DNA of 64,000 nucleotides from positions 1,674,001 through 1,738,000 of the forward strand of contig NC_020187.1 in assembly GCF_000315915.1 (NCBI RefSeq). Direction: 5' to 3'. Of the stretch, positions 41,959 to 52,085 are shown piece after piece (the stretch's first letter is position 1; every line of letters begins with the position of its first letter). The notes beneath the pieces are model-generated. The model made no database searches. It saw nothing but the letters and a program-made list of their open reading frames with translations, and was not told where the DNA came from. Origin of the DNA: Henningerozyma blattae CBS 6284 (Eukaryota > Ascomycota > Saccharomycetes > Saccharomycetales > Saccharomycetaceae). Position numbers and translations under genes: made by a program.

Positions 41959-42765
41959 TATTTTGTAACAATATTCTTAATACGTTGGAAATAAATAAAT
42001 ATTATTATAATCGCTCTGGTATATAAATGTCTTCTAATTATTTATGTAGGTATAGGAATTTTCTATATTTTTCGAAGCTCATCACTTCAAAAATTTTTCA
42101 AACCTACTACGGCTATTTTCGGACATTTGTTTGGATTGATGAAATAAAGGTATGTATGAAAATATTAGTACAAAAAATATAAAAATAAGAAAGTATATTA
42201 AAAAAAGAAAAAAAAATAGACTTATGCATTTGGTGAAGTGTAACAAACTTATCTAAATAAATAGGTTGTAAAACAAAAAGTAAAAAATAATAAAAAATTA
42301 AAAAACTTATTTTCGTAGTAGTCGAGTAAAGTGACTTATAGTAATGCCAGCTATACTCCTTACTTCATATCAACTAACTTAAACCATTTATAAGATGTAG
42401 TACTAAAGAAAAGTTTAATTAGACAAGATAAAGGTAGTTTATTATTTATAAGGAAGTTAGATGCGTATATATGATGAATCTAAAAAAGTATATCAGAAAT
42501 TGCATGAATTATATGGCAGAAAATTGATAATGAGTAATTAGATTAGAAATTAAAGAAAATATCGAAGAGACTGAGTGAATGACAAAATGTTAATGTAAAG
42601 GGAAATACAAACAAATAGAATAAAAAAAGAAAGGGTAATATATTAATCTAATAAATGAGAAATGATCGAAAGCTAAATAGAGAAAAATAAAAATCAAATA
42701 TTCAAAAAAGAAATCAGGGCTTGCTTTCAGTAAAATATACAGATACAGTCGGATGAGTTTTTGCC
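41959..42765. other. PXR1 promoter and PSE1 3' flank
   Basis: 807 bases. Apart from the PAC/RRPE pair near 42076-42100 it is plain AT-rich sequence with A-runs at 42200-42217. No further gene is seen. Confidence 0.55.
42076..42100 (-). promoter_or_regulatory. PAC plus RRPE pair of PXR1
   Basis: On the minus strand TGAAAAATTTTT (RRPE, bound by Stb3; plus-strand 42089-42100) is followed by GATGAGCT (PAC, bound by Dot6/Tod6; 42076-42083). The pair lies 118-142 bases before the PXR1 start, the standard position for ribosome biogenesis regulon promoters. Confidence 0.7.
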
Positions 42766-45700
42766 CTAAGCAAACCATAGTTCCATAGTTTGCATGATTT
42801 CTGGTGGGAATACTTGCAGCATTTGCATTGCTTCTTCTCTTGGTAAAGTACCTAAAATCTTTTTGACTGAATCTACAATGGCTTGAGCATTTTTCCCGGT
42901 AATCATTTTAGCATGTAAAGCTTCAATGACAACTTTCACAATAGTCGAGATTTTATTTGAATCTAAGTTACCAAAGCCATTATTTTCAATCAAATGGTTT
43001 AAAAATTTGTAATTGAATGCAGCAGTTTCTTCGTCACCCAAAGTTGGTAAAGTTTTGAACCACATATCCACATAATTTGAGAAATTAGATTGTAAATTAT
43101 TTGATGATTGATAAGCTGTCAATATTTTAGCCATAGCTGCACTTGCATTATCAGTGGCAGTTTCATTATCTTCATTTTTAGCGTCTGGAATAGTTGTTAA
43201 TTGAGATAAAGTATCTAATGAAGTCAAACATAATTCCATAAATGAATTTGGTGCGTATTGAGCACAAATACCAAGTACATATGAAGATGCTTGACGTAAA
43301 GTTGGATCAGGCGAGACCAGACAGCTTGATAATTTTGGAATGAAAGCATCTTTAAATGGAGCAGAAGAATCACCACAGTATTGAATCATATCAGCAATGG
43401 CAGTAAATGCAAAAATAATCAAAATACTATTATTAGACTGTAAGAAAGTTGAAATTAAAGGCCATAAATCTTGGAAATCTTTCAAATAGTTTATGCTTGA
43501 GATTTTGAACATCATATTAATAGATTTATTGATTGAATCTAACAAGTTTTCATCAGCATATTCATCATAATCCTCATCTACATCTTCATTATATTCATCA
43601 TCTAAATTTTTTCTATCATCAATACGTCTAAAGATATCTGTTAAATTAGAAATTATACCTTTAGTGAAAAGTGCCATTATTTCTGAAGAAGGTTGTAAAT
43701 AATTTAATAATTGGAAACATAACATTAAAGAAGAATGATAAATTTGAGTAATTTCGGGCATTGGCTCAACCATGATACCATTAATCAATTTTGTAATTGA
43801 TAATGTCCATAATTGTAATACTTCTTCTGAAATGGATGGAGTGTTTGTATTATTATTATTAGTGGTATTATTATTAGTGGCATTATTAGCGGCATTGATA
43901 TTGGTATTAGTATTACCATTACCAAGAGATGATGGAGAAGAAGTAGGAATTAAACATGTTAATAAGATTGGAATAAAACTTGCACCAGTAGCACGAACTC
44001 CATCATGTAAATAAAAATCTATGGAAGGTAAAGCAATATCCATTAATATATCTTTAACATAAGGACCGAAGTTCGAGCCTAATACACTTGCATAAACTTG
44101 CAATAAATCCATTGCTGTAACTTTATCATCTAAAATGGACGTATGAATAGCTATATGCTTACCTTGAATTTGGACCACATCCCATTCTGAGTATTGTTGA
44201 TAGTTAGAAGCTTCTTCTTCTTCAATCAAACTAACATCTTGACTGGCTTTAGCAGTTTCAATTAAAGAAGGTAAAACGATTGGTAATAATTGAATGAAAT
44301 CTGTACCTAATAATCTACAAATTCTTGACCAACCATGCTCTAAATATGGTTTTAATGAATCATCATCTTGAATACCTTGATTTTGATAATTAATTAATAG
44401 TTGAATTAAATCATTTGAATATTCACTAAATTTTTCTTTACCGACAGCTAATGCGATTAAAGTGGAACATTCTATACATTTCCCCTTTAATACTCTACTT
44501 TCATCCACCATTGTAGAGTTGGGATCATTAATATTTGTATTAGATTGAATAGAATTATTATTCAAGACTTTTAATAAGATTGGCATTAAAGTATCATAAT
44601 ATTTAATGAATTTTTTTTCAGCTGCTTCAGCGATGAATGCAATTGTAGTTAAAGCTTGTTCTTGAACATATAATTTATCTCTTTGTAATAAAGTTAATAA
44701 ATTGGTTAATAATTCATCCAAGTAAGGCTCTAAGATATCTTTATTTGAATGTTCCGAAAAATTGACCAATGCAGCAGCTGCATGAGTTTGTACTCTATCA
44801 ATTGAATTTGGAGTTAATTTTGATATTAAAGCTGGTAGAATTTTATTATGAGAAGTCAATTGAATCAATGGAGCAAAATCTGTAGAGATTTGACCCAAGA
44901 CATTACAACAAGCGTATTGAACTCTTGGATGAGGATCGTTAATTAATGGCAAGACCATATCCAGGATTTTATTAATTTCACCAATTAAAACGTCTCTACA
45001 ACCTTCAGCAGCAGAAGATAAAGCCATCAAAGCTGCAAATCTTTGTCTCCATTCTGAAGAAACAATCATTTGTTGTAAATATTGGAAAAGTGTTGGAGCT
45101 AAATATTTACCACCTAATTTCAAAGAGACTCTATCAAGAGCTTGTCTTGCATGATCATAAGTGATTTCTTCATCATCCAAATCATCAGTATCATCTGAAT
45201 TTGACCATTCTTGGGAATTTTCATCATCGATGGAGATTTCTGTCATCAATAAAAGAGTATTCATTATAATGGAATCACAGAAATTAGAATTTGATTTACA
45301 CATCTGTGGGGCGTTTTCCGCAAAACTTGTTAATAATTCCAAAGCTGTGGTTCTTGTTTGAGTCTCTAAATCCAAATTAACATTTTTAATGACGATATTT
45401 AAGAATTGGATCATATTATCGAATAAATCCTTAAACAATTTAGGAGCTAATTCTACCAATTCAATTAAAGATTCAAATACTGAAGTTAAAGCTTCATCTT
45501 TGGAATCATTTAAAAAATTTGGCAATGAATTTAATAATGAAGGTAAAAGTGGAGTAATTTGATTCCAATTTGATTTGGATAAACTCTTGAAATACCCTAC
45601 AAATGCAATTACTGAATTAATCTTGACGTTATCTATATTATCTGTGAATCCTGATTCGAAAATGGACAGGATATGAGTGATATCTAAATCGTTTATTAAT

Positions 45701-46209
45701 AAAGTGGGGACAATGGAAAAGATTCTAAAAGAGGATTCTCTGAAGTTTGGATTTTCATCTTTAAGAGCTTGTAAAAGAGTTTGTAACAATTCGGGCCAAT
45801 TTGGTAAATCTGGCTGAGAACATTCTGCGATTGCGTCTGATAATTTGTGTCTTAGATTATTTGGTTTGTTGTAATCGATGAAACCTTTCAAAAGAGTGGA
45901 TCTGATCTGTGCCAAGATATCTTGAGGCAATTCTGTGATATTTTTAGAGATTAAGATTGTTTTGGAATCTGGAGGGGCTCTTAGAGCTAGTTTTCTGAAT
46001 AGGACTGCAGAAAGAGCAGATAATGTTTCGTCTGTGGAGTAGGCTGCTTGTTCCGAGAGGAAGATCAATAGGATGTGGATGTTTTCCTTTGTAATCCAGT
46101 TATTGTTCAATTGATTTTCAGCGTCTGAACGAATATTATTATCTGGAGAAGCAAATCCCAATAGGATGTTTGAAAGAGTGGAATTTGTTTCATCCGGTAA
46201 AGCAGACAT
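42766..46209 (-). CDS. PSE1: Karyopherin/importin beta family protein Pse1 (Kap121)
   Basis: Pse1/Kap121 (YMR308C) carries transcription factors, ribosomal proteins and other cargo through nuclear pores. It is 1147 residues against 1089. The whole chain is made of HEAT repeats, recognisable by paired helices such as SDAIAECSQPDLPNWPELLQ and HPRVQYACCNVLGQI. An acidic loop (DDTDDLDDEEITYDHARQALDRVS) near residue 345 matches the conserved Ran-dependent loop region of this importin class. An Asn/Thr-rich low-complexity insertion near residues 760-790 explains the extra length. It diverges from YOR1 here, while in S. cerevisiae the two lie on different chromosomes. Confidence 0.96.
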   Translation of the reverse strand: MSALPDETNSTLSNILLGFASPDNNIRSDAENQLNNNWITKENIHILLIFLSEQAAYSTDETLSALSAVLFRKLALRAPPDSKTILISKNITELPQDILAQIRSTLLKGFIDYNKPNNLRHKLSDAIAECSQPDLPNWPELLQTLLQALKDENPNFRESSFRIFSIVPTLLINDLDITHILSIFESGFTDNIDNVKINSVIAFVGYFKSLSKSNWNQITPLLPSLLNSLPNFLNDSKDEALTSVFESLIELVELAPKLFKDLFDNMIQFLNIVIKNVNLDLETQTRTTALELLTSFAENAPQMCKSNSNFCDSIIMNTLLLMTEISIDDENSQEWSNSDDTDDLDDEEITYDHARQALDRVSLKLGGKYLAPTLFQYLQQMIVSSEWRQRFAALMALSSAAEGCRDVLIGEINKILDMVLPLINDPHPRVQYACCNVLGQISTDFAPLIQLTSHNKILPALISKLTPNSIDRVQTHAAAALVNFSEHSNKDILEPYLDELLTNLLTLLQRDKLYVQEQALTTIAFIAEAAEKKFIKYYDTLMPILLKVLNNNSIQSNTNINDPNSTMVDESRVLKGKCIECSTLIALAVGKEKFSEYSNDLIQLLINYQNQGIQDDDSLKPYLEHGWSRICRLLGTDFIQLLPIVLPSLIETAKASQDVSLIEEEEASNYQQYSEWDVVQIQGKHIAIHTSILDDKVTAMDLLQVYASVLGSNFGPYVKDILMDIALPSIDFYLHDGVRATGASFIPILLTCLIPTSSPSSLGNGNTNTNINAANNATNNNTTNNNNTNTPSISEEVLQLWTLSITKLINGIMVEPMPEITQIYHSSLMLCFQLLNYLQPSSEIMALFTKGIISNLTDIFRRIDDRKNLDDEYNEDVDEDYDEYADENLLDSINKSINMMFKISSINYLKDFQDLWPLISTFLQSNNSILIIFAFTAIADMIQYCGDSSAPFKDAFIPKLSSCLVSPDPTLRQASSYVLGICAQYAPNSFMELCLTSLDTLSQLTTIPDAKNEDNETATDNASAAMAKILTAYQSSNNLQSNFSNYVDMWFKTLPTLGDEETAAFNYKFLNHLIENNGFGNLDSNKISTIVKVVIEALHAKMITGKNAQAIVDSVKKILGTLPREEAMQMLQVFPPEIMQTMELWFA
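43850..43920 (-). repeat. In-frame Asn-rich trinucleotide tract in PSE1
   Basis: AAT/ATT-type triplets code for a run of Asn with Thr and Ala in the karyopherin. It falls between HEAT repeats, so it is probably a tolerated loop expansion. Confidence 0.7.
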
Positions 46210-46491
46210 TTTCGAGTGTTTGCACTGGGGCGATTGTAATTGGGTGGAGGAGGTTTTGAGAATGGGTTGTTATAAATTTGCTCTGTATATGTTGTTTTAT
46301 ATTTTTTTGTCTGATTGTTTTTTTTACAAATCTTTAAAGACAAAGGAAAAAAAAATGGCAATAAAAAGCGTATTAAAAATAAAATAAATAAATAATAATA
46401 CTAATAATAATAATAAAAAAAACAAAACAAAATTAAATATGCATAATTAGATGTAATGCAATGGTCAACCAATTAATATTTTGATATACGA

Positions 46492-46541
46492 TATTTTTAT
46501 TTTTTATTTTTTATTTTTTATTTTTTATTTTTTATTTTTTT
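46492..46541 (+). repeat. ATTTTTT tandem tract
   Basis: About six head-to-tail copies of a 7-base ATTTTTT unit, 280-330 bases before the PSE1 start. A poly(dA:dT) nucleosome-depleted element is likely. Confidence 0.8.
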
Positions 46542-46726
46542 TAATATTTCAAACTTTTTATTTTTAATTGTCACATTGAATTATTTTACTCCAAATACAA
46601 ATGCCTTAACTACAAAGTTTTACCGTTTGTCAAATTGTTAATTGTCAAGTTTGGAATTCGGGAGCGAATAGCGAAAATGAAAATTGAAAATTGAAAATGA
46701 CAAAAAAAAGAAAATTGAGAAAGGGG

Positions 46727-46733
46727 TTACCCG
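46727..46733 (+). promoter_or_regulatory. Reb1 core site
   Basis: TTACCCG is the core bound by the general regulatory factor Reb1. It sits at the junction of the AT-rich PSE1 half and the G+C-richer YOR1 half of the divergent promoter. Binding is inferred. Confidence 0.45.
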
Positions 46734-47110
46734 GAGAACCACGAAAGTGACACAAAAAGAGTGTGTGTGTCAGAGAATACTATCATTCGAAGAATTAAGC
46801 ATAGCAAATGACACTTTGCCATTAGTAAAGAGCAAATAAGAATCATCATGAGCATCATCATGAGCATCACCATCACCGGCACCACCACCTTGCAGTCTTA
46901 TACTGTTTTAAATTTAACTCTTAACCCCTAACTCCCCACTCTCGACTCCCAAGTGCCCAATCACAATCAAGTCGATCTATAAAATCCGCAAGGTCACAAG
47001 GCAACCAGTTGAGATAACCAGAACCAATCAAAAATGCCAAGTATAAAATTCCTCTACGACTACATATCACAGGATATAATTAGAATAGCATATATAGATA
47101 TTATACATAT

Positions 47111-47211
47111 TAAGCATTTTGAGCATTTTGAGCAGTTTGAGCATTTTGAGCATTTTGAGCATTTAAACATTTAAACATTTAAACATTTAAACATTTAAAC
47201 ATTTTAAACCT
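47111..47211 (+). repeat. Two-part minisatellite in the YOR1 promoter
   Basis: About six copies of a 9-base AGCATTTTG unit (one copy with a single change) pass directly into about five copies of an 8-base AAACATTT unit. It ends about 200 bases before the PDRE. Confidence 0.85.
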
Positions 47212-47411
47212 TTAAGCTATGCCATGAACATTTTAGAATATCAAAGGCACCAGCATCACGCCCGATTTCATCACGCTTACTTTTCCGCTTCGGGCCACCA
47301 GATTGTGTGGCGGTGCGTTTCTTTTTTTATACCCATTGTTAATTGCATTGCTTTTTCTTGTGCTATATACATTTCTGGTTGCTTTTCTCTTCTCTTGGTT
47401 CTTCGGTCGTG

Positions 47412-47421
47412 TTCCGTGGAA
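47412..47421 (+). promoter_or_regulatory. Pleiotropic drug response element of YOR1
   Basis: TTCCGTGGAA is a full match to the PDRE (TCCGYGGA core with both flanking bases), the site of Pdr1/Pdr3. It lies 207 bases before the YOR1 ATG. In S. cerevisiae, YOR1 is activated by Pdr1/Pdr3 through a TCCGTGGA element at a similar distance, so both sequence and spacing appear conserved. Confidence 0.8.
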
Positions 47422-47524
47422 CTCGCTGTTATATCCTCGGCTATAAACCGCATCGCTATCGCATCGCAAATTCGCTATATCTATTAGCTAATGGCTATCG
47501 CCTCACTATATACTCACCAGTTGT

Positions 47525-47532
47525 TATAAAAG
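47525..47532 (+). promoter_or_regulatory. TATA box of YOR1
   Basis: TATAAAAG is a full TATA consensus match about 96 bases before the YOR1 start codon and 104 bases after the PDRE, fitting an inducible TATA-containing promoter. Confidence 0.6.
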
Positions 47533-47627
47533 CAACAGTTCCTTGACCCTGGAATTCATCACCGCCTCCACCCGAACATCTCTATTATACATCCGGACAT
47601 CACACATAGTCGCCCTTACATCTCATC

Positions 47628-50600
47628 ATGCCGCACGTGTCTTCTTCAACCGGGAAGGTCACGGGGCACGATAAGCTGCGCCACGTGACCTCCGTGCATT
47701 CCACGCATTCCACGCATTCCACGCACTCCACGCACTCCACGCAATCCTCTGCACAATCTACAAGTGAATCTTCATCTCCACTGGCGTTCCTTACTGAAAC
47801 TGATCTTGAAAGAGCTACGCATTCCGAATTAGACCCTCAAAAACGTCTATTCCGTTGGTTACATTATGGTCCGATGCCGCCTGTTCCCGATGGGGAAAAC
47901 AGGCCCGTACACCCTTACTACTCGACAGGCCCCATATCACGTGTTTTGCTTTGGTGGGTAACACCTTTGTTACGTGTTGGTTATCGTAGAACTATTCAAC
48001 CCAATGATTTATTTGCCATGCATCCAAGGATGTCTGTTGAAAAGCTTCATGCAGAATTCGAACAAGCGCTGAAGAGAAGAACACGTCGCGCGTTCGATTC
48101 CCAACAGCCGCCACCTCGTTTTGCTGTCTTATGGGCATTGGCATATACTTTCCGTTATCAATATTTATTATCAGTCATCTTTGCAGTATTGGCCAATTGT
48201 ACCTCTGCTTTAACTCCTCTCTTGACTCGTCGTTTGATCTCATCGGTGGAGAAACGTGCTTACGAAGGTCAAGGTGTGGGTCCAGGGGTAGGTTATGCAA
48301 TTGGGGCTTGTGTTATGCTTTTAATCAATGGGTTCTTATTCCATCATTTCTTATATTTTGCTCAAATGACCGGTGTCCAGGCCAAGTCCGTGCTTTTACA
48401 AGCTGCTGTTTTTAAATCTTCTCGTCTTTCTAATCGTGCTCGTTCCAGATTCCCTTCCGGTAATATTCAATCTTTGGCATCCACAGATTTGGCTCGTCTA
48501 GAATTTGCCATTTCTTTCCAACCATTCTTAGCTGGGTTTCCTGCTACTTTGGCAGCCGCTACCACTTTATTGATCATTTATTTGGGTGCTATTGCCCTTG
48601 TAGGTATCGGTGTCTTCTTCCTGGCTCTTATCTTGATGATGGTTCTTTTCCGTCATGTCATTCAAACACGTATTAAATCAAACGTTTTAACTGACCAAAG
48701 AGTTAGATTAATGCGTGAATTATTAGGTGCTGCTCGTAATATAAAATTATACGCTTGGGAAGATGCTTGTGAATCTCGTGTAGCTGAAGTTCGTTCTAAG
48801 GAAACTGCTCGTGTCACTCGTATGCAATTATTGAAAAATGCTGCCATTGCTATGGCTGTATCATTACCAAACGTTGCTTCATTAACCACTTTCCTTTCAT
48901 TGTATGCTTTAAACCATTCTTCTAGTGGACTTATGGGTGGTATTGGTGGTCGTGATGTAGGATCTGTCTTTGCCTCTTTGTCATTGTTCCAAGTATTGGG
49001 TTTACAGATGTTCTTCTTACCAGTTGCTATAGGGACAGGTATTGATATGATTTTGGGGTTGGATAGAATACAAAAATTATTGTTAGAAGAGGAAATGGGG
49101 GATCATCCTATTCATCCTGGTAAAGGTGATCTTGAAACTCATGAAGATCAAGTAGAAATGATTGAAATAGTCAATTTAGATAAACAAGATAAATTAGATC
49201 AGGATAAATCCGATCACTATAACACTGAATCAACTTCTTCGGGAAAGATCTTATCTTCTTCTCAAATCTCGTTACCAAACGATTCTTTACCAAATGACTC
49301 TGCTGCTATTACTGTAAATGATTGTACTTTTGCCTGGGATAGTGAAGATCCAAATGATGAAACAAAGGACAAGACAAAGGATAAAGATTCGAAGTCCAAA
49401 GATTCGAAATCCAAAGATAAAAAATCTAAAGATAAGAAATCCAAAGATAAGCAAAAGGGTCCTGAGGAAAAAGAAGCACCTACTATTTTGAAACCTTTAC
49501 TTTCCAATATCAATTTCACTATCCCTAAAGGTGAATTCGTTGTTGTTACTGGTCCTGTCGGTTCAGGGAAAACTTCTCTTTTATTTGCCCTTGCTGGTTT
49601 AATGGAACAACTTTCTGGTGAAATGAATCATTCTGGTGATCTTTTACTTTGTGGTATCCCCTGGGTTCAAAACGCCACTATTCGTGATAATATCTTATTC
49701 GGTTCTCCATATGATCCTACTTTTTACAAAAGAGTCCTACATGTTTGTGCATTAGAATCTGATTTAGAAAATTTACCTGCTCATGATAAAACAGAAGTCG
49801 GTGAACGTGGGGTCACTTTATCAGGTGGTCAAAAGGCAAGAATTAGTTTAGCTCGTGCTGTTTACAAAAATAAAGACATTTATTTATTTGATGACGTTTT
49901 AAGTGCAGTAGATGCAAGAGTAGGTAGACATATCATGGACTATTGTATGAATGATCATCTAAGTGATAAAACAAGAATCTTGGCTACTCATCAATTATCC
50001 TTAGTTGAAAAAGCTGATCGTATTATTGTCTTGTCAACTTCCAAAGATGCTCCACATTTCGAAATCGGTACTTTTAAAGAATTAATAAAAACAAATTCTA
50101 CTTTACAATCTTTAATGCAATTCACTTCTTCTCAATCGGAAAATGAAAATGAAGATGAAGATGAAAATGAAGAAGATATTAAACAAGAAGCTCTTCAAAA
50201 GATCCAAACTCATGTTTCTATAAACTCTGTAGAACAAGATGGTGCTCTGGTATCAAGTGAAGAACGTGCCGTTAATTCTATCACTTGGCATGTCTATAAA
50301 ACTTATGTACAAGCTGCCACGGGGAAGTTATGGTTCATCTCTTTACCTTCTTATTTCATTTTCGTTATTGGTACAACTTTTTGTAATCTTTTCTCTTCCG
50401 TTTGGTTATCTTATTGGTCTGAAGATAAATTCCATAATAGATCTCCAAGCTTTTATATGGGGTTGTATTCCTTCTTTGTCTTTGGCTCTTATATTTTCAT
50501 GAATGGTCAATATACTCTCTTATGCTATATGGGGGTAGTGGCTTCCAAAACGTTGAATTTACAAGCTCTTCATAAAATCCTTCATACTCCAATGTCCTTT

Positions 50601-52085
50601 ATGGATACAAATCCATTAGGTCGTATCTTGAATAGATTTACAAAGGATACTGATGCTCTAGATAATGAATTAACTGAAAATTTACGTCTTGCAATGTCTC
50701 AAATAGCAAATATTATCGGTGTCGGAGCTATGTGTATCATTTATTTACCGTGGTTTGCTATTGCTATACCTTTCTTACTTCTCATCTTCTTATTAATTGC
50801 TGATCATTATCAAAGTACAGGTAGAGAAGTTAAAAGATTAGAAGCCATTCAAAGATCCTTTGTCTATAATAATTTAAATGAAATGTTAACTGGTATGGAT
50901 ACTATTAAAGCTTATAATGCTCAAGATCGTTTTGCAACAAAATCTGAATTTTTAATTGATAAAATGAATGAAGCTGCTTATATATCTATTGCGGTGCAAC
51001 GTTGGGCTGGTATCTTCCTTGATTTAGTGGCAGTGGCTTTCGCTCTTATCATTACTCTTTTATGTGTCACTAGACAATTCCATATTTCTGGTGCCGATAC
51101 TGGTGTTTTATTAACTTACGTCTTACAATTACCAGGCCTATTAAATACTGTCCTAAGAGCTTTGACTCAAACTGAAAATGATATGAATAGTACAGAAAGA
51201 TTGGTCTCTTATGCTACCCAGTTACCTCAAGAAGCTCAATATAGGAAACCAGAATGTTCTCCACCAATTGATTGGCCACAAAATGGTCATATTGTTTTTG
51301 AAAATATCAATTTTGCTTATAGACCAGGCTTACCAATAATTTTGAAAAATTTCAATTTAATTATTAAACCTAACGAAAAGATTGGGATTTGTGGGAGAAC
51401 TGGTGCTGGTAAATCTACTATCATGAATGCTCTTTATCGTTTAACTGAACTTACAACAGGTAAGATTATAATTGACGATATTGATATCTCAAATTTAGGC
51501 CTTTATGAATTAAGAAGTAAATTGGCAATTATTCCGCAAGATCCAGTCTTATTTAGAGGAAACATTAGAAGAAATTTGGATCCTTTCGATGAATATCAAG
51601 ATGATCTATTATGGGAATCTTTAGTAAAAGCCGGTGCCATTGATTCTCAAGAATTAGAGACTGTCAAATCGCAAGATAAAAATTCCGATGCAAAGAATCT
51701 TCATAAGTTCCATTTAAATCAAAGTGTCGATGAAGATGGGAACAATTTTTCTTTAGGTGAAAGACAGGTACTAGCGTTGACAAGAGCATTAGTACGTCAA
51801 TCTAAAATCTTAATTTTGGATGAAGCTACTTCCTCAGTTGATTATGAAACCGATGCAAAGATACAGAATTTGATTGCAACTGCATTTAACCATTGTACAA
51901 TATTATGCATTGCTCATAGATTAAAGACTATCCTTAATTATGATCGTATTTTGGTTTTAGAGAAGGGTGAAGTAGCCGAATTTGATACTCCTTGGAATCT
52001 TTTCAATAATGATGGTATTTTCAAAAGTATGTGTTCAAGAGCAAATATCACTGAAGAAGACTTTCCTAAACAAAAACAAATCTAA
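47628..52085 (+). CDS. YOR1: Multidrug ABC transporter Yor1 (ABCC/MRP subfamily)
   Basis: Yor1 (YGR281W) is a plasma-membrane ABC exporter that gives resistance to oligomycin and other organic anions. It is 1485 residues against 1477. Layout: cytosolic N-terminus, first membrane domain (about 160-480), NBD1, second membrane domain (about 880-1190), NBD2. NBD1 has Walker A TGPVGSGKTS (Lys648), signature LSGGQKARISLARAV (about 731) and a Walker B ending DD rather than DE, the degenerate site typical of ABCC proteins. NBD2 has GRTGAGKST (Lys1262) and an intact LILDEATSSVD. Odd points: five HST units at residues 24-38, and a Lys/Ser/Asp repeat of about 35 residues shortly before Walker A of NBD1. 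Arg is coded by CGT far more often than in the neighbours. Confidence 0.97.
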   Translation: MPHVSSSTGKVTGHDKLRHVTSVHSTHSTHSTHSTHSTQSSAQSTSESSSPLAFLTETDLERATHSELDPQKRLFRWLHYGPMPPVPDGENRPVHPYYSTGPISRVLLWWVTPLLRVGYRRTIQPNDLFAMHPRMSVEKLHAEFEQALKRRTRRAFDSQQPPPRFAVLWALAYTFRYQYLLSVIFAVLANCTSALTPLLTRRLISSVEKRAYEGQGVGPGVGYAIGACVMLLINGFLFHHFLYFAQMTGVQAKSVLLQAAVFKSSRLSNRARSRFPSGNIQSLASTDLARLEFAISFQPFLAGFPATLAAATTLLIIYLGAIALVGIGVFFLALILMMVLFRHVIQTRIKSNVLTDQRVRLMRELLGAARNIKLYAWEDACESRVAEVRSKETARVTRMQLLKNAAIAMAVSLPNVASLTTFLSLYALNHSSSGLMGGIGGRDVGSVFASLSLFQVLGLQMFFLPVAIGTGIDMILGLDRIQKLLLEEEMGDHPIHPGKGDLETHEDQVEMIEIVNLDKQDKLDQDKSDHYNTESTSSGKILSSSQISLPNDSLPNDSAAITVNDCTFAWDSEDPNDETKDKTKDKDSKSKDSKSKDKKSKDKKSKDKQKGPEEKEAPTILKPLLSNINFTIPKGEFVVVTGPVGSGKTSLLFALAGLMEQLSGEMNHSGDLLLCGIPWVQNATIRDNILFGSPYDPTFYKRVLHVCALESDLENLPAHDKTEVGERGVTLSGGQKARISLARAVYKNKDIYLFDDVLSAVDARVGRHIMDYCMNDHLSDKTRILATHQLSLVEKADRIIVLSTSKDAPHFEIGTFKELIKTNSTLQSLMQFTSSQSENENEDEDENEEDIKQEALQKIQTHVSINSVEQDGALVSSEERAVNSITWHVYKTYVQAATGKLWFISLPSYFIFVIGTTFCNLFSSVWLSYWSEDKFHNRSPSFYMGLYSFFVFGSYIFMNGQYTLLCYMGVVASKTLNLQALHKILHTPMSFMDTNPLGRILNRFTKDTDALDNELTENLRLAMSQIANIIGVGAMCIIYLPWFAIAIPFLLLIFLLIADHYQSTGREVKRLEAIQRSFVYNNLNEMLTGMDTIKAYNAQDRFATKSEFLIDKMNEAAYISIAVQRWAGIFLDLVAVAFALIITLLCVTRQFHISGADTGVLLTYVLQLPGLLNTVLRALTQTENDMNSTERLVSYATQLPQEAQYRKPECSPPIDWPQNGHIVFENINFAYRPGLPIILKNFNLIIKPNEKIGICGRTGAGKSTIMNALYRLTELTTGKIIIDDIDISNLGLYELRSKLAIIPQDPVLFRGNIRRNLDPFDEYQDDLLWESLVKAGAIDSQELETVKSQDKNSDAKNLHKFHLNQSVDEDGNNFSLGERQVLALTRALVRQSKILILDEATSSVDYETDAKIQNLIATAFNHCTILCIAHRLKTILNYDRILVLEKGEVAEFDTPWNLFNNDGIFKSMCSRANITEEDFPKQKQI
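47697..47741 (+). repeat. In-frame HST repeat at the YOR1 N-terminus
   Basis: Five tandem 9-base units code for His-Ser-Thr at residues 24-38 of the transporter, followed by a Gln/Ser-rich stretch. The units alternate between CATTCCACG and CACTCCACG. Confidence 0.85.

Larger units (their letters stand above)
46210..47627. promoter_or_regulatory. Shared divergent promoter PSE1-YOR1
   Basis: 1,418 bases. The PSE1 side is AT-rich with an ATTTTTT tandem tract. The YOR1 side (from about 46720) is G+C-richer and contains a Reb1 core TTACCCG (46727-46733), a TGACACAAA string (46748-46756), a minisatellite (47111-47211), a perfect PDRE (47412-47421) and a TATA box (47525-47532). Small overlapping frames near 47224-47546 look like chance. 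Confidence 0.6.
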
